Below, in pieces: positions 54,238 to 63,662 of a stretch of 64,000 bases of DNA (position 1 is the stretch's first letter; each line of letters starts with the position of its first letter). The DNA lies in contig NZ_JACDXT010000001.1 of the NCBI RefSeq assembly GCF_016464015.1, positions 1 to 64,000 of the forward strand, in the 5' to 3' direction. Source of the DNA: Psychrobacter sp. bablab_jr014. Lineage in GTDB: Bacteria > Pseudomonadota > Gammaproteobacteria > Pseudomonadales > Moraxellaceae. The notes beneath the pieces were generated by a model. The model was not told the DNA's origin and did not search any database. It saw only the letters and a list, made by a program, of their open reading frames with translations. The translations under genes were made by a program, and so were the position numbers.

Positions 54238-54441
54238 TTTTTTTGCATTGGCATTACCCAAAAATATATCATCCTAATAGCACAACCATATCTATAATAA
54301 AATATTTTTAAGCACAAATATTTTTGTCTCTGAGCGATGAATATTTGCGTTTTTCTGTTGCTTGCTTCTCGGTTACGATGGCTTTGTTTTTCAGTCCTAC
54401 CAAGACTGATGCCACCGACCTATCTTAAAAGACCGAGAACT

Positions 54442-55866
54442 ATGAAAAACACTGACACCTTAAGCCACGACAACACCCAAACGCGTATCGAAAAAGATTT
54501 GCTTGGCGAACAAGCTGTGCCCGCGGCGGCACTGTATGGTATCCAGACCCAGCGCGCCTATCAAAACTTTGACATCACAGGCACACCAATCAGCGCGTTT
54601 CCTGACTTGATTAAAGCGCTTGCGATGGTAAAAACCGCCGCTGCCAAAGCCAACTATCAGCATGGCTTACTGACTGACGACAAGCTCAGCGCCATCACCG
54701 AAGCGTGCGCTGATTTGATCAATGGCGAGCATCATGAGCAGTTTATCGTTGACCTTATCCAAGGTGGGGCGGGCACGTCGACCAATATGAATGCCAATGA
54801 AGTTATTGCCAATATTGGTCTAAAAAAGATGGGCTTTGAGTACGGTCAATACAGCCATTTGCATCCCAATAACGATGTGAACCGTTCGCAATCGACCAAT
54901 GATGTGTATCCAAGCGCGGCGCGTCTAGCGATTGTGTTTGCGGCAGCGCCGTTAAAGACAGCCATTAATAATCTGCAACACAGCCTAGCGGCAAAAGGTG
55001 AAGAATTTAGCGGTATCTTAAAAATGGGTCGTACCCAATTACAAGATGCGGTACCAATGACGCTCGGTCAAGAGTTTCATGCATTTGCCAATGATTTGGG
55101 CAGCGAAACAGCGAGTATCGAACAGGCGTGCTTGCAACTGTGCGAATTAAATTTAGGCGGCACGGCGATTGGCACAGGCATCAACGCACCAAAAGGCTAT
55201 GCCAGCTTGGCGATTGAAGAGCTGGCGGCCATCAGTGGTTTGCCCGTGACATTGGCTGATGATTTGATCGCCGCCAGCGCGGACATGGGCGCGTTCGTGA
55301 CTTTCTCTGGTGCGCTCAAACGTCTGTCTATCAAGCTGTCGAAAATAAGCAATGACTTGCGTTTGCTCTCTAGTGGACCACGTACAGGCTTGGGTGAGAT
55401 TAACTTGCCTGCGATGCAGCCTGGCTCATCTATTATGCCGGGTAAAGTCAATCCTGTGATTCCTGAAGCCATGAGTCAAACCGCGTATCAAGTGATGGGT
55501 ACGGATACCACCATTACTATGGCAGCAGAGGCCGCACAGCTCCAGCTCAACGCGATGGAGCCGCTGATTGTTTATAACCTATTAAACAATGCGCGTCTGC
55601 TAGAAAAATCAATCCGTATGCTCGATGAGTTGTGCATTAAAGGTATCACCGCTAATGAAGCGCGCTGTGAGCAGCATGTCCAAAACAGCATCGGTATCGT
55701 GACCGCGCTTGTGCCACATATTGGCTATGACAATGCCAGTCGTATTGCAGGTAATGCCTTGCTAAGTGGCTCAGGCGTGGCAGAGCTGGTCAAACAAGAA
55801 AAGCTGCTTAGTGACGAACAACTAGCGGCAATCTTATCACCTGATACGATGGTCAGCAGCAGCTAA
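54442..55866 (+). CDS. aspA: Aspartate ammonia-lyase
   Basis: AspA converts L-aspartate to fumarate and ammonia. The N-terminus RIEKDLLGEQAVPAAALYGI is typical of AspA rather than FumC. Other motifs include GGAGTSTNMNANEVIAN, the substrate residues in NRSQSTNDVYPSA, TQLQDAVPMTLGQEF, and the superfamily signature GSSIMPGKVNPVIPE. I use ATG 54442 (MKNTDT), giving 474 residues as usual; the open frame to 54337 adds an unlikely hydrophobic leader. Fumarate lyase superfamily members are alike, but the AspA assignment is good. Confidence 0.92.
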   Translation: MKNTDTLSHDNTQTRIEKDLLGEQAVPAAALYGIQTQRAYQNFDITGTPISAFPDLIKALAMVKTAAAKANYQHGLLTDDKLSAITEACADLINGEHHEQFIVDLIQGGAGTSTNMNANEVIANIGLKKMGFEYGQYSHLHPNNDVNRSQSTNDVYPSAARLAIVFAAAPLKTAINNLQHSLAAKGEEFSGILKMGRTQLQDAVPMTLGQEFHAFANDLGSETASIEQACLQLCELNLGGTAIGTGINAPKGYASLAIEELAAISGLPVTLADDLIAASADMGAFVTFSGALKRLSIKLSKISNDLRLLSSGPRTGLGEINLPAMQPGSSIMPGKVNPVIPEAMSQTAYQVMGTDTTITMAAEAAQLQLNAMEPLIVYNLLNNARLLEKSIRMLDELCIKGITANEARCEQHVQNSIGIVTALVPHIGYDNASRIAGNALLSGSGVAELVKQEKLLSDEQLAAILSPDTMVSSS

Positions 55867-55930
55867 GTACGCTACGTGCTAAAACGCGCCCTTGATTTAA
55901 AATAGCGCTCTCGTTTCGATATCTAGTCAA

Positions 55931-55980
55931 AGCCAAGACATATCCATAACTCAGGTTATTGATGTGTCTTGGCTTTTTTT
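55931..55980 (+). terminator. Terminator of aspA
   Basis: A 10-bp AGCCAAGACA stem with its complement, an inner partly paired loop, and a run of seven T. Confidence 0.9.
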
Positions 55981-56164
55981 GTTCATATTCATGCAAACCT
56001 TTTCGTTAAAAACGCAAAAATTATCAAAATAAGGTACAAAGCATCTGCCGACTTATGTTATAACTTATTTTTATGATATGTATTCCAAAAATATGGCCAT
56101 AAATCATAAATAAACAGATGCCTCAGAGCATCATGATTCACAATAATAGACAAGGAACGACAAA

Positions 56165-57838
56165 ATGACACAGCAATATACGATTGCAGATTATTTGTTT
56201 GAACGTATTCACGAAGCGGGGGCGACCGATATCTTTGGCGTGCCTGGGGATTTTAACCTACCATTTTTGGACAATGTTATTGCCTCCAAAGATTTGCGCT
56301 GGGTGGGCAATGCCAATGAGCTAAACGCAGGCTACGCTGCCGATGGCTATGCGCGTGAGCGTGGGTTTGCCGCGATGATCACGACCTTCGGGGTGGGGGA
56401 GCTGTCCGCCATCAATGCCACGGCAGGGTCATTCGCCGAATACGCGCCCGTACTGCATGTGGTGGGCGCACCATCTATAGCGCAGCAAAACGCCAAACGA
56501 CGTATTCACCATACGCTTGGCGATGGGGTGTTTAACCATTTTATTAAGATGGTCGAGCCTGTCACCGTCGCACGCGCACAAATCACGCCTGAAAATGCGG
56601 CATCAGAGATTGACCGCGTGATTCGTATGGTGCTTAAAAAGCACCGCCCAGGCTATCTGATGCTGTCGCCTGATGTGGCGCGCCAGCCCATTTATCCACC
56701 GACCACCAAGCTGATAGACAGTGAAGAAGACATCACCAGTCAGGCGGCACTCAAAGACTTTAGGCAAGCGCTGATGGAGTTTTTACCCAACAAAACCACC
56801 ACACTGATGGCGGATTTAATGGTACATCGTTTGGGACTACAAAACGAGCTAAAAGCCTTGATTGCGGACACAAATATTCCGTATACCACGCTGTCATGGG
56901 GCAAAACCTTACTCGATGAGCACAGCGAGCGCTGGGCGGGCACGTATGCGGGTGTGGCGTCACGTCCTGTGGTCAAAGACGCGGTCGAAAACTGTGAATG
57001 CTTGATTAAAATTGGGGTTAATTATACCGATACCACTACGGCAGGCTTTACCCAAGATATTGATGATGATGTGGTGGTCGATTTGCATTACGAGCGCGCC
57101 TCGGTAAGCGGCAAAACCTTTGCACCGATTGCGCTAAAAGACGCCTTACAAGCTTTGCACGACGTTATGACCTCAGGCATCGCCATCACGCCAAAGCCGT
57201 TTTGTGAGCCAGTGCAGCCGCACCAGCAACAAGGCGCGGATGATGAAGCCATTAGACAAGACGACTTATGGCACATCGTCGCCGATCAGTTGGCGGATAA
57301 CAACTTGGTCTTTGCCGATCAGGGGACGGCGTACTTTGGCATCAGTGACGTGCGCTTGCCTGAAGGCGTCACCTGCTACGGTCAGCCTATGTGGGGGTCT
57401 ATCGGTTATACCTTGCCTGCCAGTCTCGGCGCGGCAATCGCATCCCCGCACAAGCGCAGCGTGGTATTGATTGGCGATGGCTCGGCGCTACTGACCATAC
57501 AAGAGCTGGCGACCATCATTAACCAGCGTATCAACCCTGTCATCGTACTGGTCAACAATGACGGCTATACGGTTGAGCGTGCGATTCATGGCGAAAATCA
57601 GCCCTATAATGACATTCCAGCGTGTCAGTGGGCAATGATGCCGCAAGCCTTTGGCGGTACTGATGAAACGGTACTGGTGCTTAAGGCGAGCACCGCAGGC
57701 GAGCTAAAATCTGCCTTTGAACAAGCGGCGAAAGCGACAGATAAGCTCGTGATGCTGGAGGTCATGACAGATAAATACGATGTTCCGCCGCTACTGGCTG
57801 ACATTACTGAGGCGTTAAAGCCGAAGTCGGAGTCGTAA
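56165..57838 (+). CDS. Thiamine diphosphate-dependent 2-keto-acid decarboxylase (indolepyruvate/pyruvate decarboxylase family)
   Basis: This enzyme decarboxylates a 2-keto acid to an aldehyde with thiamine diphosphate and Mg2+. The catalytic Glu is in GNANELNAGYAADGYAR near residue 50. The His pair is in RRIHHTLGDGVFNHF, the ThDP motif starts at IGDGSALLTIQELATI, and NNDGYTVERAIHG follows. These are shared by indolepyruvate, pyruvate and phenylpyruvate decarboxylases; the substrate cannot be told apart by eye. The length of 557 is typical. AAGGA precedes the ATG. It stands alone between terminators. Confidence 0.9.
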   Translation: MTQQYTIADYLFERIHEAGATDIFGVPGDFNLPFLDNVIASKDLRWVGNANELNAGYAADGYARERGFAAMITTFGVGELSAINATAGSFAEYAPVLHVVGAPSIAQQNAKRRIHHTLGDGVFNHFIKMVEPVTVARAQITPENAASEIDRVIRMVLKKHRPGYLMLSPDVARQPIYPPTTKLIDSEEDITSQAALKDFRQALMEFLPNKTTTLMADLMVHRLGLQNELKALIADTNIPYTTLSWGKTLLDEHSERWAGTYAGVASRPVVKDAVENCECLIKIGVNYTDTTTAGFTQDIDDDVVVDLHYERASVSGKTFAPIALKDALQALHDVMTSGIAITPKPFCEPVQPHQQQGADDEAIRQDDLWHIVADQLADNNLVFADQGTAYFGISDVRLPEGVTCYGQPMWGSIGYTLPASLGAAIASPHKRSVVLIGDGSALLTIQELATIINQRINPVIVLVNNDGYTVERAIHGENQPYNDIPACQWAMMPQAFGGTDETVLVLKASTAGELKSAFEQAAKATDKLVMLEVMTDKYDVPPLLADITEALKPKSES

Positions 57839-57860
57839 AAAAGTATATTGCAATTCATTA

Positions 57861-57901
57861 AAAACACCTCATGACTTAATGATAAGTCGTGAGGTGTTTT
57901 T
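57861..57901 (+). terminator. Terminator of the keto-acid decarboxylase gene
   Basis: An 18-bp stem with one mismatch (AAAACACCTCATGACTTA and its complement), ATGA loop and T run. Confidence 0.9.
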
Positions 57902-58048
57902 GGTATCTGGTGTAGGATAGTCATCCACAGTCACACGCCTATTGGTACACCATAGATAGCTACAACTAACAATATAAGAAGTGAACCGACTCTAGGGCTA
58001 GGGCAAATAAACCCTACTCTAAGTCTTAAAGTAAAATGCGCAATTGTC

Positions 58049-58192
58049 ATGGATATGAGCGAGGATAGAATAAAATACTGTTCCGCCCGAAAGCAAGAAG
58101 AGATCCGCGCTCAAGTGAAAGAAGAAATGGGCACAAATAAAGTTTCTATACCAAGGCTGGTTAAAAAACGACTTATCCAAATTGTTTTATGA
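58049..58192 (+). CDS. Possible 47-residue basic protein
   Basis: A short frame begins ATG GAT ATG AGC and encodes a charged helical product with ARKQEEIRAQVKEEMGTNK in the middle and a basic end. No SD and no recognised family. The coding look (mixed Glu/Lys/Arg helix) suggests either a small gene or the tail of a decayed one in this accessory stretch. Support is weak. Confidence 0.25.
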   Translation: MDMSEDRIKYCSARKQEEIRAQVKEEMGTNKVSIPRLVKKRLIQIVL

Positions 58193-58249
58193 AATTTTCC
58201 TGAGCCATAACAATTTTATTTTGAACTGGCTATATATAGCATTTACATT

Positions 58250-58612
58250 CTACTGAGTGCTTTCTACGGGATCTTGATTGAAACTCGTATTATCTTCGTC
58301 TACCATTGTTGAGTCACCGATTACTGAGCCATCAGTCATTTCATCAGTAGTGGCTGTCCCAGCTGGATCCATAGGGCTGTCTGTACCTGTCGTATCTATA
58401 TTCGTCGTTGTAGTTGTTTCACTCATAGTAATATCTTTCTCTACTTCAGTATTAGCCGGTTCTGTACCAACAGCCGTAGCTTCAGTCGTGTCCACCGTAC
58501 TATCTGGCGTCTCTTCCACTTCGTTACTGCAAGCGCTAAGTCCTACAGCGCCGACCAGTAACGCGATCCATAGTTTGTTTTTAAGTGCATGGTTAGAGAT
58601 TATAGTCTTCAT
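58250..58612 (-). CDS. Acidic Thr/Glu/Asp-rich lipoprotein
   Basis: A 120-residue protein with a lipoprotein signal: ALLVGAVGLSAC, with Cys near residue 27. The start at ATG 58612 is supported by AAGGAT upstream; an open frame to 58675 is not needed. The mature part is low-complexity, very rich in Thr, Asp, Glu, Ser and Val, without a fold I can name (EVEKDITMSETTTTTNIDTT). Such acidic surface lipoproteins are common in marine or psychrotolerant bacteria, but the role is unknown. Confidence 0.75.
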   Translation of the reverse strand: MKTIISNHALKNKLWIALLVGAVGLSACSNEVEETPDSTVDTTEATAVGTEPANTEVEKDITMSETTTTTNIDTTGTDSPMDPAGTATTDEMTDGSVIGDSTMVDEDNTSFNQDPVESTQ

Positions 58613-59318
58613 TTTAGTATCCTTGATAAAATTAAAACAGATCATTGAGTATAATATTGAACGTAGAAAGCTCATTATTACTTCAAACGAATCCTAACAT
58701 TAATGCATATACCGACTAAGATATTTTTGTTAAGTTTCAATAGATTTTGATAATTCATTAATAATAATGTTATTAATGTAAATAAATCATATGATAAATG
58801 CTTTATATGTGTTATGTCATCTGTTAACACTGAAAAACGTTATTAATCAAATACATTAAACGGTTGTTGTCAAAAGTAATCCGAGCGTTTTAATTATATT
58901 CCAATATGCGTCATTAAATCCTTAAGGTATACTGTGGCAGCAAAAAATACGCTTTAATTATTAAGTTTTTTCTACTAAAAAATTTATATGACTGATATCA
59001 ATGACTACATTTCTTAAAATTTTACTAATTTATAGTTGATATTAAACTGATCTACCATCGAATTTTATCGGAATAAATAATGGTAAGTATAGGAATTGTA
59101 TTAAGTGGGTTAAAGCTTTTGAATTTTGTCAATTAAAATAAATTTATTAAGGTGGGAGGTAAAAAATTAGACAAGGTAAACTACAAGGAAAAATATCTAG
59201 CGAATACTTCTAAGATTAAGGCGTGCTATTTGAGATTGAAAGTTGGAGATATAATGTAATATTAAGTAAAAAATGACCATATTTTTGTTTTATAAAATAT
59301 CATTTAAAGCCCATGAGT
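58613..59318. other. AT-rich region between the lipoprotein and the CDI remnant
   Basis: About 700 bases, strongly AT-rich, with no credible gene on either strand. If a toxin or immunity gene once followed the CdiA fragment, it is not recognisable. The lipoprotein promoter must lie at its left end. Confidence 0.45.
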
Positions 59319-60488
59319 CTATAATGGCTTCATAAATAGCCTTGCAACTTCTTTGTCATTACCATTTGCAAGTGCCTTATTTATCTGCTCTCCAAGAGCT
59401 AGAATATCATTATGTCTAAGATAATTGTTATCTGTTTGACTATAGCTGGTTGCGGTACCAGCAGTATCTCCACCAATGACTGCACCAGCTGCCGCTGACA
59501 AACCTAATAAGAGTACATCACGGGCCGTTTCATCAACGCCTTGATTATCTAGATATCTTCTGACCGCAGGAATAGAGACTGCCGTCGTTCCACTAGCTAA
59601 GGCACCATCAACGCTACCAGTTGCAATAGCACCAACTAGTGTATGCAAAGCAACACGATAAGCGCCACCTTCTGCCCATTTCCTAGCTTCCTCTACGTCA
59701 CCATTAAGTATAAGCGTTTCTTCTTTTTTACTTGCATAATCCCCAACTGCCTTCGGTGCTTCTTTCCCAAACTCCTGCGTTATCTGCGTCTGCGCCCCAA
59801 GCTCCTCATTCACTCGGCCAGCATCAAAGCTGTTCTCAAGGATGCCTGCATACTCTGCGCGGTTGTCTGTCGTGATGTCTTGACTGCCTGCAATACCTGT
59901 AATACCAGCGCGCGTCACACTGCTGTCACTGTCGCTATCTGTGCCATAACCTAAACCATTCATATTGGCTTGTGGCTTACCTGTAGTATTACCAAGACTA
60001 ACACCGACTTGGATGGCATCACCGTCATAGCTGGTTGTGTTATTAATGTCTTGCGTCTCTATACCACCAAGACTTTCATAGTTGTTAAGCCCAGCATCAC
60101 GAGCAGCTTTGGTGGTGGTGATTGCGCCGCCAATCAAAGTCGTCTTACCGTTCGCGGCAATATCGAAGCCCCCATCACCTGTAAAGATGCCTGACTGTTC
60201 ACCGACTGCTTGATAGTCGGCATGAAGGTTCGTCTTGCCGCCATTGACCGATAGGCTAGAGCTTTTGCCTTTGTATAGGTCAATATCAGCACTAAAGCCC
60301 ATGTTCTTTTGTTTGCTATCGTAGGTGGCCGTATCTTGTAATGACTCTATGTTGACGTCGCCACCAATAACTCCTTGGGCGCGACCTGTATTAATTACCC
60401 CGCCTTTAATGTTTACGTCGTTGCCGACGTATAGGGTAGTGGTGCCGCCTGCATTTATTTGATTGTTCGTATAGGAAACATAAAAAAG
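59319..60488 (-). pseudogene. 5'-truncated CdiA/filamentous haemagglutinin remnant
   Basis: The open frame runs from a TAG stop at 60489-60491 to 59319. Its first residues read SYTNNQINAGGTTTLYVGND, followed by VNIESLQDTATYDSKQKN. This is the beta-helical haemagglutinin-repeat pattern of FhaB/CdiA (DVNIESLQDT-type). The C-terminal part has the pretoxin-like GLSAAAGAVIGGDTAGTATS and an NNYL motif near the end, where a variable toxin domain would begin. Only about 30 residues follow before the stop. There is no start region, secretion domain or CdiB gene here. It is the broken end of a contact-dependent inhibition gene or an orphan CT module. The ATG at 60302 is only an internal Met. Confidence 0.8.
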
Positions 60489-60514
60489 CTACAATACATA
60501 GCATATCGTAGCTT
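60482..60514 (-). terminator. Terminator of the unknown gene at 60570
   Basis: AAGCTAC/GTAGCTT stem with TTTTTT following on the minus strand, right at the broken left border of the CdiA remnant. Confidence 0.8.
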
Positions 60515-60569
60515 CTAGTTTGAATAAAAATATCGGTTTTATTAGAATAAATAAGCCTTTATTTAATGA

Positions 60570-61064
60570 TTACTCAACCAAGTGATATAAATCATTCTTT
60601 AGAGTTTCTTCAAAATTCCAGCATGGTGAGGCTTTGTCGTAATCTATTATGGCAGAGATATACTTTCCATCTTCTGTGACTTCCAACCCATATTTGTCTT
60701 TGCAGAAAAAGTATAATCTCTCCTTTTGAGATTCTTTTCTATATTGTATCCAACTATTCTCCCCAATTTTATTTATATCATCGTCGGTTATACCATTATT
60801 ATTTTTAAATGTCATTCCATAGCTTAATCTATTACTACCTCTATTTGCTTGACCTTCAGATATCAATGCGTCTACAAATACTTTCTTTAAAGGTGGTGCA
60901 AGCTGTTCTCTAGCAACAATCTCACTTTTTTTAACATCTTCTAAATAATTATCTGGTGTTTCTAATTTCTCTTTAAGCATCATAGCCATGATAAAAACAA
61001 ATACTCCAAAGAAAAATATATTAAATGTTCGCTGACTAAAAAAACCTTCAGAATCTTCATTCAT
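60570..61064 (-). CDS. Unknown membrane-anchored protein next to the CDI remnant
   Basis: I do not recognise this 164-residue AT-rich gene. A single N-terminal TM (about residues 14-32, FNIFFFGVFVFIMAMML) is followed by a soluble domain with helical and beta parts, including GMTFKNNNGITDDDINKIG and a C-terminal acidic patch. The ATG at 61064 with AGGTGG 6 bases before is better than the GTG at 61073. In CDI loci an immunity gene can precede an orphan cdiA-CT module; the position fits this, but immunity function is only inferred. It has its own terminator and lies downstream of tRNA-Gly. Confidence 0.7.
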   Translation of the reverse strand: MNEDSEGFFSQRTFNIFFFGVFVFIMAMMLKEKLETPDNYLEDVKKSEIVAREQLAPPLKKVFVDALISEGQANRGSNRLSYGMTFKNNNGITDDDINKIGENSWIQYRKESQKERLYFFCKDKYGLEVTEDGKYISAIIDYDKASPCWNFEETLKNDLYHLVE

Positions 61065-61130
61065 ATTTACCACCTACCAGCGGTAATAACTTACTCTCAA
61101 AACCGCGACAAACCCCGAAAAATGGACAAA

Positions 61131-61160
61131 AAAAAGCCTCACTATTAAGTGAGGCTTTTT
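61131..61160 (-). terminator. Terminator after tRNA-Gly
   Basis: A 12-bp AAAAAGCCTCAC stem and its complement with a TATTAA loop and T/A tracts on both ends; it lies just after the tRNA on the minus strand. Confidence 0.88.
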
Positions 61161-61167
61161 AAATGTT

Positions 61168-61242
61168 TGGAGCGGGATAAGAGATTCGAACTCTCGACCC
61201 CAACCTTGGCAAGGTTGTGCTCTACCACTGAGCTAATCCCGC
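61168..61242 (-). tRNA. tRNA-Gly(GCC)
   Basis: The minus strand reads GCGGGAT for the acceptor 5' arm and ATCCCGC for the 3' arm. It has the D-arm GCTC..GAGC, anticodon stem CAACC/GGTTG with loop TTGCCAA (anticodon GCC at 61208-61210), the TTCGAAT T-loop, and an encoded 3' CCA. The total of 75 bases is right for glycine tRNA. The terminator follows directly, so it appears to be a single-tRNA unit. Confidence 0.97.
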
Positions 61243-61394
61243 TTGATGTACCAGCCAATCTTTGTTTCTGTTGTCAGCTGATGAGGGCGTATTATACGCG
61301 GTTTGATTTTACTGTCAACCCTCTTATGCAAATAATTTTAAAAAAACTTGCAACACGCCCTTATGACCTTGCTTTAATCTTATTGATACTAAGA

Positions 61395-61931
61395 TTAGTA
61401 ATCGCTATTAGGTATGGGCGGCTTCATGTTGCCATCTTTTTTACCAGGATGGCGCATATCATGCATGCCTTTTTCAGGGCGCTCTTTACGCATCTCGGCA
61501 AGCTTATCGCGTTGCTCTTTAGTCAATACTTGAGCGATGGCGTGTTCGGTCTGTACGTACTTAACAAAACGTGCTTTGGCTTGTGCGGCTTCTGCATCTG
61601 CCAATTGATTCAGCTGAGCGGTATTTAAGGTTTTGCTATTCACGAGCGCTTGTACCTGTTCGCGTTTTTGTTGCCACTCATTCATACGTGTACCGCGCTC
61701 ATCTTTGTCGCCACGATTTTGCTGATAGATGGCTTTGATTTGCGCTTTTTGTGCATCGGTAAGATTCAGCTTTGCCATATCGCCACGCATACCCATGCCC
61801 ATGCCATCTTTATGAGCAGGCATAGGGGTGGCAGAGGCTGTGGTATCGGTTGCTGCACCGACATTGGTACAGGCGTTGATGGTGAGCATGCTAGATACAG
61901 CGATGATTGAGGTGGCGAGTAATTTTTTCAT
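61395..61931 (-). CDS. Spy/CpxP-like LTxxQ-motif lipoprotein
   Basis: A 178-residue envelope protein. The signal peptide ends in a lipobox-like TINACTN with Cys near residue 21, so it may be lipidated. Two LTxxQ-type helical motifs are seen: LNLTDAQKAQIKAIYQ and VLTKEQRDKLAEM. A Met/Gly/Asp-rich N-terminal linker and a Lys/Met/Pro-rich tail follow. Such proteins are all-helical periplasmic chaperones or stress sensors. The Met-rich and His-containing parts hint at metal binding, by inference. AAGGA precedes the ATG. Confidence 0.85.
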   Translation of the reverse strand: MKKLLATSIIAVSSMLTINACTNVGAATDTTASATPMPAHKDGMGMGMRGDMAKLNLTDAQKAQIKAIYQQNRGDKDERGTRMNEWQQKREQVQALVNSKTLNTAQLNQLADAEAAQAKARFVKYVQTEHAIAQVLTKEQRDKLAEMRKERPEKGMHDMRHPGKKDGNMKPPIPNSDY

Positions 61932-62331
61932 GGGTTGTCCTTAAGCATTATGGTGTTAGGGTGACGGGTGGGTGTGCAGGTACGATTATCGATTCTGCCT
62001 TATGAGTTCTATCATAGAGCAGCTAGAGTTTGCGAACATTTATAAAAGATTAAGAAAAGTAACGATTGTGGCAAGCTATCATCGCATTATGATGGACAAC
62101 TGCCGCTTTGTATTGCAAACTGAGCGTCAATAAATAGGGGACAGCGTATGCATACAAGGATGCAGCTTATGTATTGATAAGCGGGCATATCTCAAGCGTG
62201 TCGGATCATGTGTAAGCAGGGCGATGCTTGCGCACCGATAGGTAATACATCGTCTGAATGGATAGGTATGAATAAGCACTGATATTTACAGTGCTTATTT
62301 TTTTATTACTGCGCTGTCTAATTTGTGAGTT
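61932..62331 (+). other. Region upstream of sotB with an orphan terminator
   Basis: Around 400 bases without a convincing gene. The plus-strand hairpin at 62271-62304 terminates a transcript that has no gene before it; candidate sRNA or attenuated leader. The spy promoter lies at the left end. Confidence 0.4.
62271..62304 (+). terminator. Orphan intrinsic terminator upstream of sotB
   Basis: An 11-bp AATAAGCACTG stem with complement, a 7-base loop and a T-rich run. No plus-strand gene precedes it within 8 kb except the converging spy region, so a small RNA or leader must end here if it is used. Confidence 0.75.
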
Positions 62332-62360
62332 TTGATAATAATGATCAGGCTTACACCACC

Positions 62361-62381
62361 GTGCCTGTGGGCACTTTTTTT
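62361..62381 (+). terminator. Compact terminator-like hairpin just before sotB
   Basis: GTGCC-TGTG-GGCAC followed by seven T, ending 10 bases before the likely sotB ATG at 62392. It would stop transcription before the gene unless regulated. Confidence 0.55.
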
Positions 62382-62391
62382 GTTGGGCTTT

Positions 62392-63585
62392 ATGACACAT
62401 GATATTAAGACGGGTAACGATACCCGCAATGTACAGTATATCCGTGTATTTCTGATGGGCATCAGCGCCTTTGTGGTCAATACCACAGAGTTTGTCCCTG
62501 TGGCGCTGCTCAGTGACATTGCACGCGATTTTTCGATTACGACGGCGCAGACGGGATGGATGCTGACACTTTATGCGTGGATTGTGGCGGCGATGTCATT
62601 ACCGCTGATGCTGATGACGGGCAAGCTTGAGCGCAAACGTTTGCTGCTGGGCTTGTTTGTGGTATTTATTGCCAGCCACATTTTATCGGTATTTGCGTGG
62701 AACTTTCAGATATTGCTGATTAGCCGCGTGGGCATCGCGCTGTCGCATGCGATATTTTGGTCGATTACGGCAGCGATTGCGCTGCGCGTCGCTCCTGATG
62801 GCAAAAAGGCTTTGGCACTCAGTGTCCTTGCCACAGGAACCTCATTGGCGATGGTTTTGGGCGTGCCATTAGGGCGACTGATTGGGCAATGGTTTGGCTG
62901 GCGAGCAACCTTTGGCAGTATTGGCGGCATTGCGTTTTTGGTATTTATTTTACAGTTTAAGCTACTCCCGACCATGCCAAGTATGTTTGATGGGTCAGTG
63001 AAAAAAGTCCCTGAGCTGCTTAAAAATCCATTACTCGTTTGCCTGTATCTGTTTTGCTTTGTGGTGTTCACCGCGCATTACGCTGCGTATTCGTATATCG
63101 AACCCTTTATGCGCGAGATTGGCAATATTAGTGAAAACTTTGCAACCTTTGTCCTATTGCTGTTTGGCGGTGCGGGCATCATCGGTAGTGTAATATTTAG
63201 CCGCTTTGGTGAGCGTGGTAGTACGCGCCTGATGCTTGGTTCTATCGTGCTGATGCTGGTGTCGATGCTGCTACTATTACCTGTGATATCGTCAACGTGG
63301 GGATTATCCGCAGTGACACTCATTTGGGGCACAGCGCTGATGCTGTTGATGCTGTGTATTCAAGCCAAGGTCATCATGATTGATGTGAGCGCACAAGATG
63401 TGGTGATGTCGATGTTCTCAGGCATTATTAATCTGGGCATTGGCACAGGCGCGCTACTCGGCGGCTATGCGGTGACTCATATTGCGCTATCGAGCGTGGG
63501 CTTTGTTGGCGCGGCGGTCGCAGCCATTGCATTGATCCTCATGATATTTATGCTTACGCGTTTTCGCTCGCTACGTTATAGCTGA
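62392..63585 (+). CDS. sotB: SotB-like MFS sugar/drug exporter
   Basis: A 397-residue major facilitator with about 12 TM segments. It resembles E. coli SotB (YdeA), which exports arabinose and IPTG: MGISAFVVNTTEFVPVALLSDIA near residue 18, SHAIFWSITAAIALRVAP, and LGVPLGRLIGQWFGWRATF. The ATG at 62392 gives the usual length; a longer frame (62341 or 62332) would pass through a terminator-like hairpin. True substrates cannot be told. It stands alone and ends in a bidirectional terminator. Confidence 0.88.
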   Translation: MTHDIKTGNDTRNVQYIRVFLMGISAFVVNTTEFVPVALLSDIARDFSITTAQTGWMLTLYAWIVAAMSLPLMLMTGKLERKRLLLGLFVVFIASHILSVFAWNFQILLISRVGIALSHAIFWSITAAIALRVAPDGKKALALSVLATGTSLAMVLGVPLGRLIGQWFGWRATFGSIGGIAFLVFILQFKLLPTMPSMFDGSVKKVPELLKNPLLVCLYLFCFVVFTAHYAAYSYIEPFMREIGNISENFATFVLLLFGGAGIIGSVIFSRFGERGSTRLMLGSIVLMLVSMLLLLPVISSTWGLSAVTLIWGTALMLLMLCIQAKVIMIDVSAQDVVMSMFSGIINLGIGTGALLGGYAVTHIALSSVGFVGAAVAAIALILMIFMLTRFRSLRYS

Positions 63586-63600
63586 TATTAAAAGTATTGA

Positions 63601-63636
63601 AAAAAAACCAGCCTTATATTCGGGCTGGTTTTTTTA
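63601..63636. terminator. Bidirectional terminator sotB / symporter gene
   Basis: AACCAGCC/GGCTGGTT stem with A run on the left and T run on the right, between two convergent genes. Confidence 0.9.
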
Positions 63637-63662
63637 TGAAGCATAGATTTGTCGGAGTATGG

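Noticed and set aside
61100-61260. Integrated island with tRNA-Gly as attachment site
   Set aside because: No second copy of the tRNA 3' end is seen in the window and no integrase is present; the nearness of the CDI remnant alone does not show integration.
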